Assembly: GCF_037042905.1 (NCBI RefSeq)
Contig: NC_087251.1
Span: 44,765,373-44,829,372 of the forward strand
Reading direction: 5' to 3'
Source: Lytechinus pictus
Taxonomy: Eukaryota > Echinodermata > Echinoidea > Temnopleuroida > Toxopneustidae
Length of the DNA stretch: 64,000 nucleotides
Shown in pieces: positions 1 to 13,467 of the stretch; the first letter of the stretch is position 1; the number at the start of each line of letters is the position of its first letter. The notes beneath the pieces were generated by a model. It did no database searches. It was not told the origin of the DNA and saw only the letters and a program-made list of their open reading frames with translations. Made by a program: the position numbers and the translations under genes.

Positions 1-2200
1 AGTGCCAGTCTACATCACTAATAACAAATCTATGCTTATGATATTCAGAGTCCATCTGAACCGTGATTAAAATTCTGTTGTTGTTGTTGTGGATGATGAT
101 AGAGTGTAGATGTTCGATTTTCATCTGAGTTTTTAAGTAGCGTTCTGTACGTTTTCAATCATGTGGGATTTATGTTGCATCTAGCACTAAGACCAATTCA
201 AGACAATCTTCCACCGTCAATGTCGTTTGCTATCAATATACCGTGCTAATCTCATTGATATATCTGCGTAATGTAAAATGTAATACACAAATATCAACAT
301 TGATAAGCAAGCATTTCAGGAAGGTCAGTCATGTTTTATCAAATAAAGACGTAAACTTACTTAAATGTTTAACATTCTGTAAGGGAACTATTACACTGTA
401 TATAATGAACTTGCATCTTTTATTGTTATAATTGTGGATATTGTCATTATTATTTGGGGGGAATGTATTTGAAAATGTGTATGTAACTATTTATCAACTG
501 CAAATAATTATACAATGTTTATTCTAGTAGAGCTTTATATCATGATGCTTGTTGAAGTACTTTTTTCTGTCTGTAGTGCAGAAATTGTTTGAGAAATTTT
601 AATGTAGTGATCACTCAGGAGGATATTAGTGCAAAATATCTTCTACTTATGTTATTTCGTTTGTGGTGTACAAATTATGAAGTGGAGAAAAATAAAATGA
701 GGAATGATTTGCCATGAGTTGTTTTTTATACTAAACATAAGACATATTTTTGTACTTTATTCTGTGGATGTGCTCATTTTCTATTGATATTTGCAAGAAA
801 AAAAAAAGTTGAGTTCTGCAATGGTTTCAGAAAATTTGGATGTCCCATTTGTGTTTTATCAATGTTAAAAAGTTTGGAAAACTTCATTTTGATATTGAGA
901 TTTATTTGGGGAATAGTTGTTAGGTGTTTGTCCTGATGAGTGGGCAATGATCCCCCTCCCCACATCCATATCCATGTACCAAGTATCAAGGTTGCTTGAA
1001 ATTAAATATAAATCCTGTTTAGTTTGTTGCAACTGCTATGGTATGGGCTTGGGTACATGCAATATTCCCTGGTATGGATGGCCCATACAGTATATCCATC
1101 TAATTATCAATTGTTCCGTCAGTACCAAGCCCACACTTTGTAAAGACAACGGTCAAGGATTGTCATCGGTTGTGTGGGTGGTTTTGATGGTTTAATGATT
1201 AATTGTTCAAAACTTGAATTAATCTTCTTCATCTGATTGTTGCAAAGTCCAATTCCGTGATTAATTGGGTCATAATGAGTTGAAACCGCATGAGATAAGT
1301 ATCCTTTGGTGTGAATTGCTTGTCATCTTCCGGCTGTTGGTCTCCCTGAAGCACCCAACTCAAGTCATCATACAGAGACCCCCCCCCCCCCCATTCTTCT
1401 GCTCTTTTATTAAGGATTTCTTTGAAATTCAGCATTGGTCTAAGTCTTTTTGTGTGTATGTATATGTGAATGTGGGTTGAAAAAGGTAAGTGGGAAATTA
1501 AATCTGTGTTTTGAATGCTTGGATATTGGAAGCATGAAATCCCACTGGTTCATGAGCAATATCCCCCCCCCCCCCCACACGAACCTTTGTTGTTATTTTA
1601 CTGATCTCATAACACTCAGAGAAAACTTCACTCATTCTTCCAAAGGATCCCTTATATTCAAATGATCTACCAAGATTTATTACTTGGCTTGAATCCACAT
1701 TGGTATTATAAAACATGTCTTTTCCTGTAAAAAACAACAACCTTAAAACTACCATCCTTGTCATTCACTTTATTAGCAGAATTCAGTCATTTTTTATTTC
1801 CAACCAGACCAATTATTTATAGAATGACTTGCCATATTCATATTAATGTAAGTAATTATGTATGTATTCCCCATGTTCTTAATTTCTTTTTTTTTATAAT
1901 TATTATTTTGATTCAGGTGTTTTCAAAGTAGTAATTAAAAAAATGCTTGCATGATATTCACAGGCTACTATAAAACTTGTACTTTGATTTCTTCATGTTG
2001 TAGCTCTATGTGATCAGTGATGATCATTCATAATTATGCACTGTATTTTCTATTCTAGATTTTTTCCAATGTACAATTTGTATAAATTGCTTTGTAAGAC
2101 ATGTTTTGGCATGGCTTTGTGACATGGACTGAATTTAATATCAGGTGAAAATAAAGGTATTGATTAATAAAACATGTCATGTTCCATTTCCTATTTCTCT
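1..2200 (+). other. AT-rich non-coding stretch, possible 3' UTR of a gene lying to the left
   Basis: No convincing coding exon is seen. The stretch is AT-rich and has two poly-C runs (about 1380 and 1563). It ends with canonical polyadenylation signals AATAAA at about 2149 and 2166. A plus-strand 3' UTR whose coding part lies outside the window is a reasonable guess, but nothing here proves transcription. Confidence 0.25.
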
Positions 2201-3880
2201 TTACGGACTTGCATTTTTTCATTCAGTATTTGAATTTTGATGGTGTGAAACAATTATGATCACGTGTGGTATAGACCAGAGAGTAGGACAATGTGAGAAA
2301 GGGAAAGAAAGAAGCAGAGAGGGGAGTGACTATTGAAAAAAAAGAAGAGAAGAGAGAGAGAGAGTGATTTCAGATCTCATTTGTTTTGGGTTATCAGTCC
2401 TAAAGACCTTTGTTGTGTCACTAAAATCAATGTTTATATTTGATTACAATATTTATGGACGAGCAATCATTGATAAAAACCCGCCACACTAACCCCTCTT
2501 TAAGAATTTGGAATTACGCACATTTTTCTTTCTTTTGATAGACAATTTAATAATATTTGTATTTGCCTTGGATAGTAAGTTCAAGGAAGTGAAATCAAAA
2601 TAATTCACATATCGCCTAATACATAGCACCATGAATGAACTCCTCTTGCGAAAGACATGTCAACAATGGATAAGTCTTCATCATGCAATTGAATGTCCAC
2701 GTAAAGGATACATTCTAAACATTATAAGTGAACTTTGTACTTTTGAGTCGTTCGATAAACTGATGATTATCAAACGAAAGAAGTGATCAGCTGAATCTGA
2801 GTTTACAAGTTTTTTGTGGTAATTCCAGGCGGTGATGACACGTTATCTGGTTTTCCTCGGCTCTCATTTTTTCTATTTCCCATTTCTGTTTTTGGTGGTT
2901 GTCTATTACTTTGTTTTATTTCTAAAGACGGAGGCGGGAGCGTTGTAATTCGTGATTACATGGAAATGCAATTGCAATGTATAACCACTTGCATGTTTTC
3001 CATTTTAGATTTCTATTTATATCTAAGTAGCTGTTTGTAATGTACGTGTATATAATATTTGCTATCTAAAGGAACTGTTGCTGGCCTAGCGCCATGAGCG
3101 TCTCTGGACGGTGTGCGCGCTATATAAAATATCACTATTATTATTATGTGAGATTTTTTTTAAAGCAGTAGGCTTAAAAACTATTATTTGAAATTCCTTT
3201 ACTGAATTAAAAAATATATATTTGCTTTCTTTTTATCGTGACAGACAGGATCGTGGACTTATAGACTTATTATTATCATATTATTATAGTATAGTAGTAG
3301 TATAGTATTTATTCAAACCATATCAAACACAAACAGTGGTACAAAGCACATCATAGAACTCAGAATTATAGGTTTGGGACCTCAGTGAAGCACAGCTTGT
3401 TGACGGGGCCCCTTTACATAGTGGTATATAACAAAATTAGCATATTTACATTGAGTATAAACTTAATTAAGAACAAATGATTAACAGTATGATAAAAGGG
3501 GTAGGTTATAAAATGGCGATGTTTCTGCTTGCCCAAGGTAACAGCCTAAATGAAGCAGGGCCAGGACATTCCCCGGAGGATCCTACAACCTCGTTCATTA
3601 AAATCGGTCCAAATTTGTGAATTCATCAAAAATGCTCAGGAAAAGACACCGCATCAAATGTACAGGAGCCCTAAGGAAACCGAAACACCACCCTTTTTTA
3701 CCCCTGTATAGACAACCTCTAATAATAAATGCACACATGTAACACCCCCCCCCCCCTTATACACAGGCGTACTAACGCACACACTCTTTTTTTTCAACAT
3801 GTTTTTATTAAGGATTTCATTCAAATGAATTACATAAACTCCAGATAAATACAAAAACACACACCCTCTCACACACTTTT
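2201..3880. other. Non-coding DNA with LINE 3'-tail remnants
   Basis: No gene is seen. Around 3061-3148 the sequence has the look of a CR1/L2-type LINE 3' end, with GCGCTATATAAA-like text followed by a short TTATTATTA tail. At about 3285-3420 a minus-strand LINE-like tail begins with a TTATT/TAGTAG-rich run. A poly-C run sits at about 3745. The rest is unremarkable. Confidence 0.3.
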
Positions 3881-6345
3881 TTTAATACTGTTTTTATTCT
3901 GATTTCATGAACAAATAGTTACATAACATTTCAATTTAACATTTCAAATCACATAGAATACTTTACAGTTCATATTTTCACCTTTTTTTCACTAACTTAT
4001 TATAATCATGAATCATATATATCTTAACAGAAAACAATGAAATCAGTTATTATAAAAATGCTTAAACACCATCTTCCCCCTCCCTCCCCCCCCGCCCCAA
4101 CACACACACACACGCACACACACACCACTGTCCAGAAGATCTGCTCACACTCATCATAAATAGATCATATTTACATGTACAAAACAATTCGATGAACAAT
4201 TTTGAATATAACAAGCTCACGGGAGAAGCATTACATATATTGAAAGTAAATAAAGACTTGCAAACTTAACCTTGTCATAATTTTACTGTTTCCCATTTTT
4301 GCAAGTGCCGCCCTAATTTCCCCATTTTAATAGCTATTTTCTTCTCTTGATCCTTATATTCTAAAATACGTTTATGTATATCGTCAATGGTTGGTAATAC
4401 CCCCTCCTTTCTAAATATAAATAATATATATTTTACCATAAAGATAATAGTATTACAACTTTTTATTCTATTTGTATTGCCTGACAGACCAACAAATATA
4501 TCCCGCCAATTCAAGTCCTTTATTTCATCTAATTCAAATTGCTCTATCAAAGTTTCCCATATCAGTTTAACCTTTAAGCAAGACAAAAATATATGTGAAT
4601 ATGTTTCCGTTTCCCGTTTACAGTACGAACAGAGATTATCTTCAACAAATCCAAATCTAAACAAATTAACTTTAGTGTAAATTGCCCCATGCAGTAGCTT
4701 AAATTGAAATTCTCTCTGTCTCCCAATCAATAATGTTATTCTTGGTCTAAAATAGCATTCACCAATTTCTTTCTCTGTATAATTATAATTATTTTGTCCA
4801 TCTCTTATCTGTAAATCATATGACTTTTGCAATTCTTTAATAAGATAATCATATATTTTTCTTGATGGTACCTCCTTAAAGCTAATTTCCCTCCCCAACA
4901 GAAGCAAGTTTATATTATAGTTAATTAAGTCTATCTCACAAAATTGTATCGAACCTAAATCATTTCTCCAGTCACTTGGAATTGCATGATATATTTCACC
5001 TATTGTAAACAAATGATCACTTCCCATACCAAGGTTAAAAAAGTACGCCACTGGTTTAACATGTCCATTGTCAATGATATGTTTCACCTTAATTAACCCT
5101 CATTCTAATAAATCTTTATCAAATATCGTCTTATTTTCTATACAAATATTCTTATTATTGAAAATGATTGGATTTTTAGAACCATTAAAATGTCTTAAAT
5201 TATCGATCTCTTGCAAAGCATCTAGCATTTCCAAATAATACGATGGAATCTTCAACTTACTTTTTATCTTTTTCATTTCATAATAACATAGAAAAATTAA
5301 CTTTCCTCCAACTGAACTGAAAAAAATAGCTTCCACCCCAAATTTCTTTCTCCATACAAAAGTCTTTTTACCCACATTATACGCTGCGTTCTAACAAATA
5401 TTTCAAAATTTATAATTTTAACCCCACCACAATTATAATTCTGATACATAATTTTTCTTTTAATACGATCTTTCCCTCCCCATATAAAATCAAATGATAA
5501 TTTCTCGATTTCTATATACACCCATGAGGGGACAACAAGGATGGATGAAACATAATTTAACTTTGTCAATGCATATGTTTTCAATAAATGTATTCTTCCC
5601 ATAATAGTCAAATCTCGTTGTTTCCACCAACCTAAAAGCTTTTTTTATTTTACTTAATATTTCTTTATAGTTCAGATCATCTTTTAATCTAAAATCAACT
5701 GAAAAGATAACTCCTAAAATGTTGAACTCCCTAACATATTTACCAAATACATATACAGGGTCATTTGTTTTTCCATTTTCCTTACCCATGTACATAAAGT
5801 GTGTCTTGTCCTTATTTACCTTTAAGCCACTGACTTTTTCAAATTATTCAAAATTATAATGCAACCTTTTTATTGAATCCATGTCTTTCAAAAAAATTGT
5901 CATATCATCGGCATACAATACCTGTCTTATTTCATACTCCCCAAAACTTATCCCTTTAATGATTTTGTCTTTTCTTATTTCATGTGCCAGTAATTCTATT
6001 GCAATAAAAAACAAATAGGGCGACAGTGGGTCACCTTGTCTGACCCCCCCTTTCTACATTAAAGTAACCGCTGGAATACCCTCCATTCATAACACAACTA
6101 CTTATATCCTTGTATATATTTTCACCCAAGAACAGAATGACTCCCCAAAACCAAAAAAAATGAGTGCTTTCAATAAGTATTGATGAGAAACAGAGTCAAA
6201 AGCTTTTTCAAAATCTACCGCAATAAAAAATCCTTGTCCTTGCTCCAAGTAATGTTTAGAGTAAAATAATATATCCTCTATTAGTCGAACTGCTTCCCCA
6301 ATATTTCTGTCTTTTATGTATCCCACCTGATCATAATGAATTATT
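3880..6345 (-). mobile_element. Degenerate L1/Tx1-like LINE (reverse transcriptase ORF2 fragment)
   Basis: Conceptual minus-strand translation gives broken pieces of a LINE ORF2. At about 6102-6345 there is an RT core reading GYIKDRNIGEAVRLIEDIL, then FIAVDFEKAFDSVSHQYLL. A YADD catalytic box lies at 5904-5915. Further on is a 'QRDLTIMGRIHLLKTYAL' thumb-like segment near 5560-5620. At 4600-4700 is the C-terminal cysteine segment CSYCKRETETYSHIFLSC (zf-RVT type) typical of L1/Tx1 elements. Stops and frameshifts between blocks show it is dead. The 5' part is missing: homology stops at a CA-rich microsatellite near 6350. The 3' boundary near 3880 is approximate. Confidence 0.85.
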
Positions 6346-6364
6346 ATTATTACACACACACACC

Positions 6365-6403
<39 letters not shown>

Positions 6404-6410
6404 ACACATG
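6346..6410. repeat. (CA)n-type microsatellite
   Basis: Alternating CA with CT interruptions, directly abutting the truncated 5' end of the LINE fragment. Confidence 0.9.
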
Positions 6411-6600
6411 GATACCTCACTCATTGCAATCTGCTTCATGATTTCTACACTCACACCCGACCGCAATCTATCGAAAAGGTGTTTTTTACACAATATTTTA
6501 AATCGAGACAGAGCCAAGCTATTTCTAACGTCATGAGGTAACTTATTCCATTCTTTAACACAAACTATTCAAAATGAATTCAAAGCAGTTTGAGTTCTTG
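6395..6600 (-). mobile_element. Possible LINE C-terminal remnant
   Basis: The minus strand reads roughly KEWNKLPHDVRNSLALSRFK followed by ILCKKHLF. This matches the 'W N x L P ... F K x x L K' tail seen at the C-terminus of many LINE reverse transcriptase proteins. It is short and has no clear boundaries, so the family is not assigned. Confidence 0.4.
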
Positions 6601-9600
6601 CTAATGGCTGATAGAGAAGGTTTCTCTGACGAGTATGATACTTATTATCAAGCTCGTTGAATACCGAATCATATACAGTTTATCCGAAAGGTAAACTTCA
6701 CGGGAATCACGGCCCTGGAATTCATGAGATATGATCTCAAAATGGAGATTATGGCCCTCATACGTTTGACGTCACAAATTCAAAGGTTTAAATACCTATA
6801 TCGTTGTTTATTCTTTGAAAGATTTTTGTTAAATTATGATTTGTTTGCGTCATTAAATATCAACTTTCACATTAGGGTGTGCTTCCTCTTTAATCATAAG
6901 CAAACATGACCCCAGAAGATTGGAAAGGTTGACTCTAATTTTTAATTCCCACCATATTCCATTCGTATTCAAAGCTCACTCTGTCAAACAAAATAGATTT
7001 TCAATATAGTTATGCGTGTACAGAGATTTTTCTGAATATAATCGGGGAATCGTTTATGAGATTTTCTCTGATATATTAATAGGCCTCTGGGGACCGTTTC
7101 ACTGTTATCTGACAGGACAGGGCCGTGGGAACAATTTTAATTTAATGGAGGTCAAATTTATCACGAGAAATTAAAAATGAAAGGGGTTTTCACAACAAAT
7201 GAAGATAATTTGAGTTATAATTTGTCAATTTGTACACATCTTCCAGAATACTTGGGGGTGCTGCATATGGAGAATGACAGCACCCCCAAGGAAATTTTAG
7301 GGGGTGCTTCAGCACCACCGCTTCCCAGGGCCATGGTAAGACCTGAGTCAGCTGACAACTTTGCTCGATCGATTCGTTTGGCTAAGAAATGCCGTTCCTT
7401 TTGGAACTTTTTAGAACTTTTAGAAAAACGACTTTGTCGGGTAAATAATATCTGACAAGACTTTTTATGAAATGCACCTCAGACTTGTGTGAACTATGTA
7501 CCCTCTATCAACCTAAACTACTAACCATTTTCCTTCCTCATTTTTGAGCGCACTCCACCCCCTCTCCCCCTCCCCCTCTCCCCCCTCCCCCTCTCTCCCC
7601 CCTCCCCTCTCCCCCCTCCCCCTCTCCCCCTCCCCCTCTCTCTCCCCTCTTTCTCATTTGTATTTCTCTCTCCTCCCAGTAGCATAACTGTAGCTCCCCA
7701 GAAAAAATATAATCATAAAAATTAATTACTTGAATATTTTTTACGATGATGGGCACATTAAAGGGCAAACTTCAATAAATTCAGGATCGCGCAATAAAAT
7801 CATGATACCTGGCTTTTGAAAATAAAAATCTAATTTTTATGATAGAATTTGACTTCGTATTAATAAAATAATGGCATATGTCACCCTTTTCTCTTTTTTT
7901 TCTTTTGGCGATGGCACTATAGCTTGGCTGCCAACATCACTAATCTAAGCCCCTCCCATCTACACGTGCCCTCGATCCCTCCACGTTTCCATCTTCATTC
8001 CCTTCTCTTCCTCTCTATAAATCATCAGTGACATAATTATCTTAGAGAATCAGGTCCCGGAGCAAGTGCGAAAATTGCGTCCCTTCCATTAGTTTTACTG
8101 CATACAGGGATACAGACTATCACTGAAATCGCGCCCCTTCATATTTTCGCAATATTTTTCATATGATTAACATTCTCTGGGGTTTTTTCATTCCCTTTTT
8201 TCCTACATTAAAAAAAAACGTTGCCTTGTTTGCGCCCCCTGAAAGTAATTGACCCGTGATGCCCCCTATAGAATACATAATATAGGTACTTTTAGTGCCT
8301 CCCTTCGATACTCGCCACTCTCTCCCTTTGCTTGAATCATTTCCTCATATCTTCTCTGTCGTCTCGATCTCCCTCCCTCCTTTGAAGAAAAAGAAATACA
8401 TTTTCGCTTAACGCTCCCTCCCTTTGCCTAGCTGTTTGCTCACTTTTTTTCCGTTTCTCATATTTCCCCTTCCCACTCTCTCATTATCCTTTTTAAATAA
8501 ATCGCCGTAAACTTAAGTAAATTTGCCAGAAATTCACAATGATGTACGTGCTGTGAGGGCCCAATTTGGTATTTTTATTCAACCTGTTCAAGCGGATCGG
8601 GGTCGCCGAAATGAAAAGATTCTAAGGTCAGGAGAATTAAGAGAATTTGTGAGTGCCTTGTTTCGTATTCAAAGCAAGACTTTCTCTCTTGAATGCGTAC
8701 CCCTCCCATGACAATAGAAGAGGGGAAGACTTGCCCCCCGTGTAGGGAATCTGTTATTGTTTGGACGCCATTGCATTGCATGGGGTGTTTTCACCCATGC
8801 AGTTACATCAACCGTTGTAGTACATCGTGCCAGGTGCCAGCGATAGCTGATTTCGCAACAACTTTCCGTGAGTATAATCCATCTTTATAAACTTACTTTT
8901 CAATTCCTTGTATTCACTTATTTTAAAGAAAAAATCCAAATGAATGATACAGTAGACATGTTCAGAATACACTATATGTTTAGTATATTACCCCGGATTA
9001 TTAACCCATTTAGGAGGCCTGCATGGCGGTCCACCTATAGGGGGACAGCTAGGGTACGTGATATGCATGTTAATGAAAATTGTAAAAATAATGCTTCGTG
9101 TTTTATTTGTATGTAACCGTCAAACTCGTCCAAATAAATGTATCAGTCATGTTACCAATGCGCCCTGTAAATATATAATATATCGAAAACGAAATATCTT
9201 TCATCGGATGATATATGAAAACTCTGATTGATATATTCCCCCCGAATATTTTGCTTCAATAAATACCGGCCTTAGCCTAGCTGAACAAAAATAAAGTGGA
9301 TGCATGTTTATAACTTAATGTAACATCGATGATATTTTATCCAGGATTTCTGTAATTACTTAATGATTACCAAATTCTCAGGACCACTATACGCTTTTAT
9401 TATTTTAGACGTACACACAATATCCTGCTTCTTCTTGATCTCTCGATCTAGCTCATTCTATATTTCTGTCTACGTATCTCTCCCCCCCCCCCCTCTCTCT
9501 CTCTCACACAGTACTGCCCTATAACGTTCCCTATATCCGCTCACCATACCCCCGCCCCCCCTCTCTCTCTCTCTTCCCCCCCCCCCCCTCTCTCTCTCTC

Positions 9601-10485
9601 CCCCGGCCCCGGGCCTCTCTCCCTCTCTCTATTTATTTTACCCTCTTTCATTCATGGTAGGCCCACTATTAACCATTTCTGGTCAAGGGTAAACAAACAA
9701 AAAAGTTGTATGAAATCCTAATAGTTTGCCAGATTTGAATAGAAAACCTCCGGTCTGTTCAATGATGTTACATAACTCTGTTCTCGTATATAGGGACAAA
9801 AGACGACGATCAGAGGAAGGCCAGACCTGTTTATTATTTACACAAAAAGTGGTATGTTTATCATTTATACCAAAACCACCCCATTTAACAAACAGATGGA
9901 TTTGGAGTTGTGGCATTTCAGAGGGAGAGATACGTTGTGTTTGCGAGATTTTCCATGAAGTAAGATTGAAGCCCAGTAACATGCACAGTCATGCGAGTTC
10001 TACATTATTTCTACTTTTTTCTTTATAAGGACAAACCGTCTGATGTATTTGAGCAATACTGTGCCCTTTTAAAAATTCTTATGAAGGAAATTTTACAAAT
10101 GGATATACCCATGCACGTATAGTTATGTATAAATGGATGGCACAACCCTCAACGGTAGTTGACGGTCCGCAATGTAATGAGTAAACTATAAATATTCACG
10201 AATATTATTGATTAATTTCAATAGAGACATAATCCTTTTGGCATTAATGATAAAGCGCTGTCTTCCATCTTCAGGAAAATGAAGTGGGGGGGGGGTATAG
10301 AGGAATATATATATATTTTGCCCCTCTAATGTAAATATATAGATTTGAGCAATGATCAACCTGCAATGCTCTTTTTTTTTAAAGGAGATAAATTCCGGCA
10401 AGGGCGCCAAAAGCGGAGGGACACGGCTGATGCCACCCAAAGCCGATAAGATGATGCCCCCCCCCACCGAAACTCACTTCCGGTA
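6600..10485. other. Non-coding, low-complexity-rich intergenic DNA
   Basis: No credible gene. CT-rich simple sequence occurs at about 7552-7650 and 9478-9640. A copy of the GGGGGTGCTGC/AGCACCCCC hairpin fragment occurs at 7254-7340; it also forms the ends of the hAT-like element at 51194-57472. Open frames here are short, have no recognisable domain, and overlap low-complexity DNA. Confidence 0.4.
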
Positions 10486-10493
10486 CACCTGGC

Positions 10494-12559
10494 CAAAGGC
10501 GGATCCAGGGGGCCGAGGGGCCCGCCCCCCCCCCCTTATTGGCGGAGCAAAAAAGAAGAAAAAAAGGAAAGAAAGAAAAAAAGATTAAAAAGGAGGGAAA
10601 TGAGGAGAGAAAAAAGAAGAGGGGGAAAACGAGTGAATAAAATAAGATGAAGGAAAGACTTGGAAAATAAAAATAATCTTTCATGTCACTATATAAAATT
10701 TTCGCTCGCGCTTCGCGCTCGCAATGCCTGATAGGTCATTTTCATATCTTGTTCAATATGGAGTTTAAATATCAAGATTGGAAGTCAATATACAAAACAT
10801 ATTTCACCTCGGAAATCGAACTTTCATTATTTTGTGTGATTTACAAATTGATTTTTTTAAAGTACTCTGTTAAAATGTTAGTTTTATGGTCTGAATATTC
10901 TGCTCGCGCTGCGCACTCGCAAATTTTGATTTATCAGGTACCTATTATTTTCGTGTATTCCGTAAAGTTTTCAAAATATCCCTTTTCAGGTCTGATTGTC
11001 AAAACGTATCAGCTAGCGCTGCGCTCGCATTTTGATTGGAGAGGTATGTTTCAATATTGATTATACAACAAACTACTTAAAATCCCCATTTATTGACAGT
11101 TTATCAAAAAATTTGGCTCGCGATTTGCGCTCGCATTAATGCTTAAAATATATTAACTGATGCATCCTTATAATTACAAAAGTGCTTGAAATGTCCAGTT
11201 TTCAGGCCATAATATCATCAGATTTCGAGCCCTCATTAGCCATTAATGAGTAAGATATTAATTTAGAAATTAAATTGTCCCTTTTGTTTTATCTCGCGCT
11301 TAGTAAGAGGAATAGGAAGATAGTCATTATTTTCATATGATGACATGTCCTAAGGATGTCCCGGTCATATATGTAAAAACTCAAAGTAATAATAATGGAA
11401 CGTATCAGCTCTTTATTAAGTGCGATCCATATCCACCTCACAATTTTCCTACAAAATGCTTGACATATAGAGCAGAAATTGACCCTTTTTTTCAGTCGGA
11501 ATATCAAATAGTTTAAACTATTTAAATCATTATCCAGTTTCAGATCACAATATCAAAAAATTTCTGCACGCGCTTTGTGCTTGCATTATCAAGGTATGAA
11601 GATCCCTTATTACTCATTCTTTTCATGATTTACAAAACATGAATAGAGTGTCCCGTTTTTAGGTCTATATATCTCGATTTTTCCGCTTGCGCTTCGCGCT
11701 CACATGAATTGTTTAGTTTTATAGCTATCCTGTTCACGATTACAAAAATTGATTAAAATTTTTCCATTCTTTATGTAGAATTGTCAAAATGTTTCAGCTC
11801 GCGCTTAGCATTCGCATTATTTGATTGTTAAAATACGTAGCGTCTTCATGGCTAAGTGCAAGCAGTCTTTAACAGGTACCTTTTCGACCACTTTAATATG
11901 TATACATATAAAAATTTTCTGCTCGCACTTTGCGCTCGCATTATTAATGTAAGGAAGATCCCCAATTACTCATCCTTTTCATGATTTACAAACATGAATA
12001 GAGTGTCTCGTTCAGTAGTTCTAAATCTCGAAATTTTCCGCTCGCATCAATTGTTTATACCTATTCTGTTTAAGTTACAAAAGTGCTGAGAATTTCCATT
12101 TTGTAGGTAAAAATGTCAAAAAATTTCAGCTCGCGCTTCGCGCTCGCATTATTTTAATTTTAAAGTATTTAACGTCTTCATGGCTAACTCCAAGCAGTCT
12201 TTAACAGGTACCTTTTTTATCGGTTCATTTCTGCTCGCGCTTCGCGTTCGTAGTAATTATTTAATTGCATACACATCTTTTCAAAATAACAAACATTGCC
12301 CAGAATGTTCAAATTTTAGGAAAAAGACATCAAATTTCCCAAAAATATTGAGCTCGCGCTTCGCGCTCGCATTATATAAATAATGATTATATTATATATT
12401 TATGTTGATTTATAAGAATAAAACTAAGAAGTGACTATTAGGACTACCCCCTTCAAAGAAACCAAAAATCATCTTCGAGCGGCCGATCGTGGAAAATATG
12501 GCTGAAAAAAAATTCCGGGCAACCCACCCCCCTATTGGCGAAGGATGGATCCGCCCCCG
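10494..12559. mobile_element. Non-autonomous hAT-like element with 8-bp TSD
   Basis: The element is bounded by an exact 8-bp direct repeat CACCTGGC (10486-10493 and 12560-12567). Its ends are inverted relatives: left CAAAGGCGGATCC, right (reverse complement) CGGGGGCGGATCC, close to the CAGGGGCGGATCC style of hAT termini. No transposase is seen. The interior is mostly an array of a GC-rich hairpin motif (separate entry). A related, more disrupted copy lies at about 47395-50174. Confidence 0.8.
10700..12375 (+). repeat. Diverged ~100-130-bp tandem array with GC-rich hairpin core
   Basis: About 13 copies of a core related to GCTCGCGCTTCGCGCTCGC followed by ATTATTTGATT occur at about 10704, 10901, 11013, 11115, 11294, 11565, 11684, 11800, 11921, 12041, 12130, 12233 and 12351. 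The core folds as GCGC-TTC-GCGC. Spacers are AT-rich and share the phrases 'AATGTCC', 'TTTTAGGTC' and 'TGATTTACAAA', so the whole unit is a tandem repeat with the core best conserved. Confidence 0.85.
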
Positions 12560-12567
12560 CACCTGGC

Positions 12568-13415
12568 ATATGCATTATTTAAAAGAAAATACATACCAAT
12601 ATGTAATACATGTAGGTTACTATTATGTTTGCTAGTATACTTCAACTGCACTAAAACTGGCCGAAGGGAACCAATGATGTATTCATGAATATCAATTCAA
12701 TCTCGTGCATGCGATCGCGATATTGATTATGGCACTGCATTGTGTTCCCATAGCAACTACAGGGACTGGATGAGACAATGACATCTTGTCTGCATTTACC
12801 ATCATCAAGTCTTGATGATATCGCAATTGATATATCGTGTGTGTTGGTATATTCATTTTGAAAGCCAAAAGAGCCTAATTTTGATTGCGTGTTCAACAAT
12901 TGTGAAGACATAATAATGTGCAGAAAGTCTGATTATAAAATAATATATGTGCAAACACTGGCTTGGTGAGGTAACGTTAATTGTCATCATTAATTTCGTC
13001 TGATTGTCAAAACTACTTTTATTTGATCATTACCAACGTACCCTGATCGGTATACGACACCGGATGATCAGCAGATATAGGCATACGTGCATGACGTTTC
13101 AATTTGATTTGTCCTATGTTTTCCGTAAGAGTAAAAGCATTTCCGACTACAGCCAAAATAAGTAAATAAATAAGGGGTAGCGCTACGCCTAGGAGGGGGG
13201 GGGGGTGGCATGGAGGCGAGCACCCCTATGGTTTTAAATCAGTGAAAAAAGGGATAAAAATGAGGAAGAGAAAGGAAACAAAAATAGAGACCCAATTGAG
13301 TGTTGAAGAATTAGGGAATGATGTCAGCTTGGGGAGAGGGTTAATTGGAGAGATGAAGAGAGATGGTGAGAACTCTTTGACTCTTGGGAGACGAAGGGCA
13401 AATCTGTAGCCTCTG
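12568..13415. other. Intergenic, no gene seen
   Basis: AT-rich DNA with a poly-G run near 13195. No supported coding exon, RNA gene or element boundary was found. Confidence 0.35.
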
Positions 13416-13423
13416 GGGCATAT

Positions 13424-13426
13424 AGG

Positions 13427-13460
<34 letters not shown>
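13424..13460. repeat. (CT)n/(TA)n microsatellite
   Basis: A CT run passes directly into a TA run, immediately upstream of the hammerhead-like motif. A second (TA)n tract lies at about 13629-13658. Confidence 0.9.
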
Positions 13461-13467
13461 GGTGAGC

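Noticed and set aside
9683-10028. Overlapping ~100-aa frames on both strands
   Set aside because: No recognisable domain, no splice or codon-use support, and both strands are equally open.
10700-12375. CRISPR-like array
   Set aside because: The motif is regularly spaced, but spacers are related to each other and the setting is a eukaryotic transposon with TSDs, so it is a tandem repeat.
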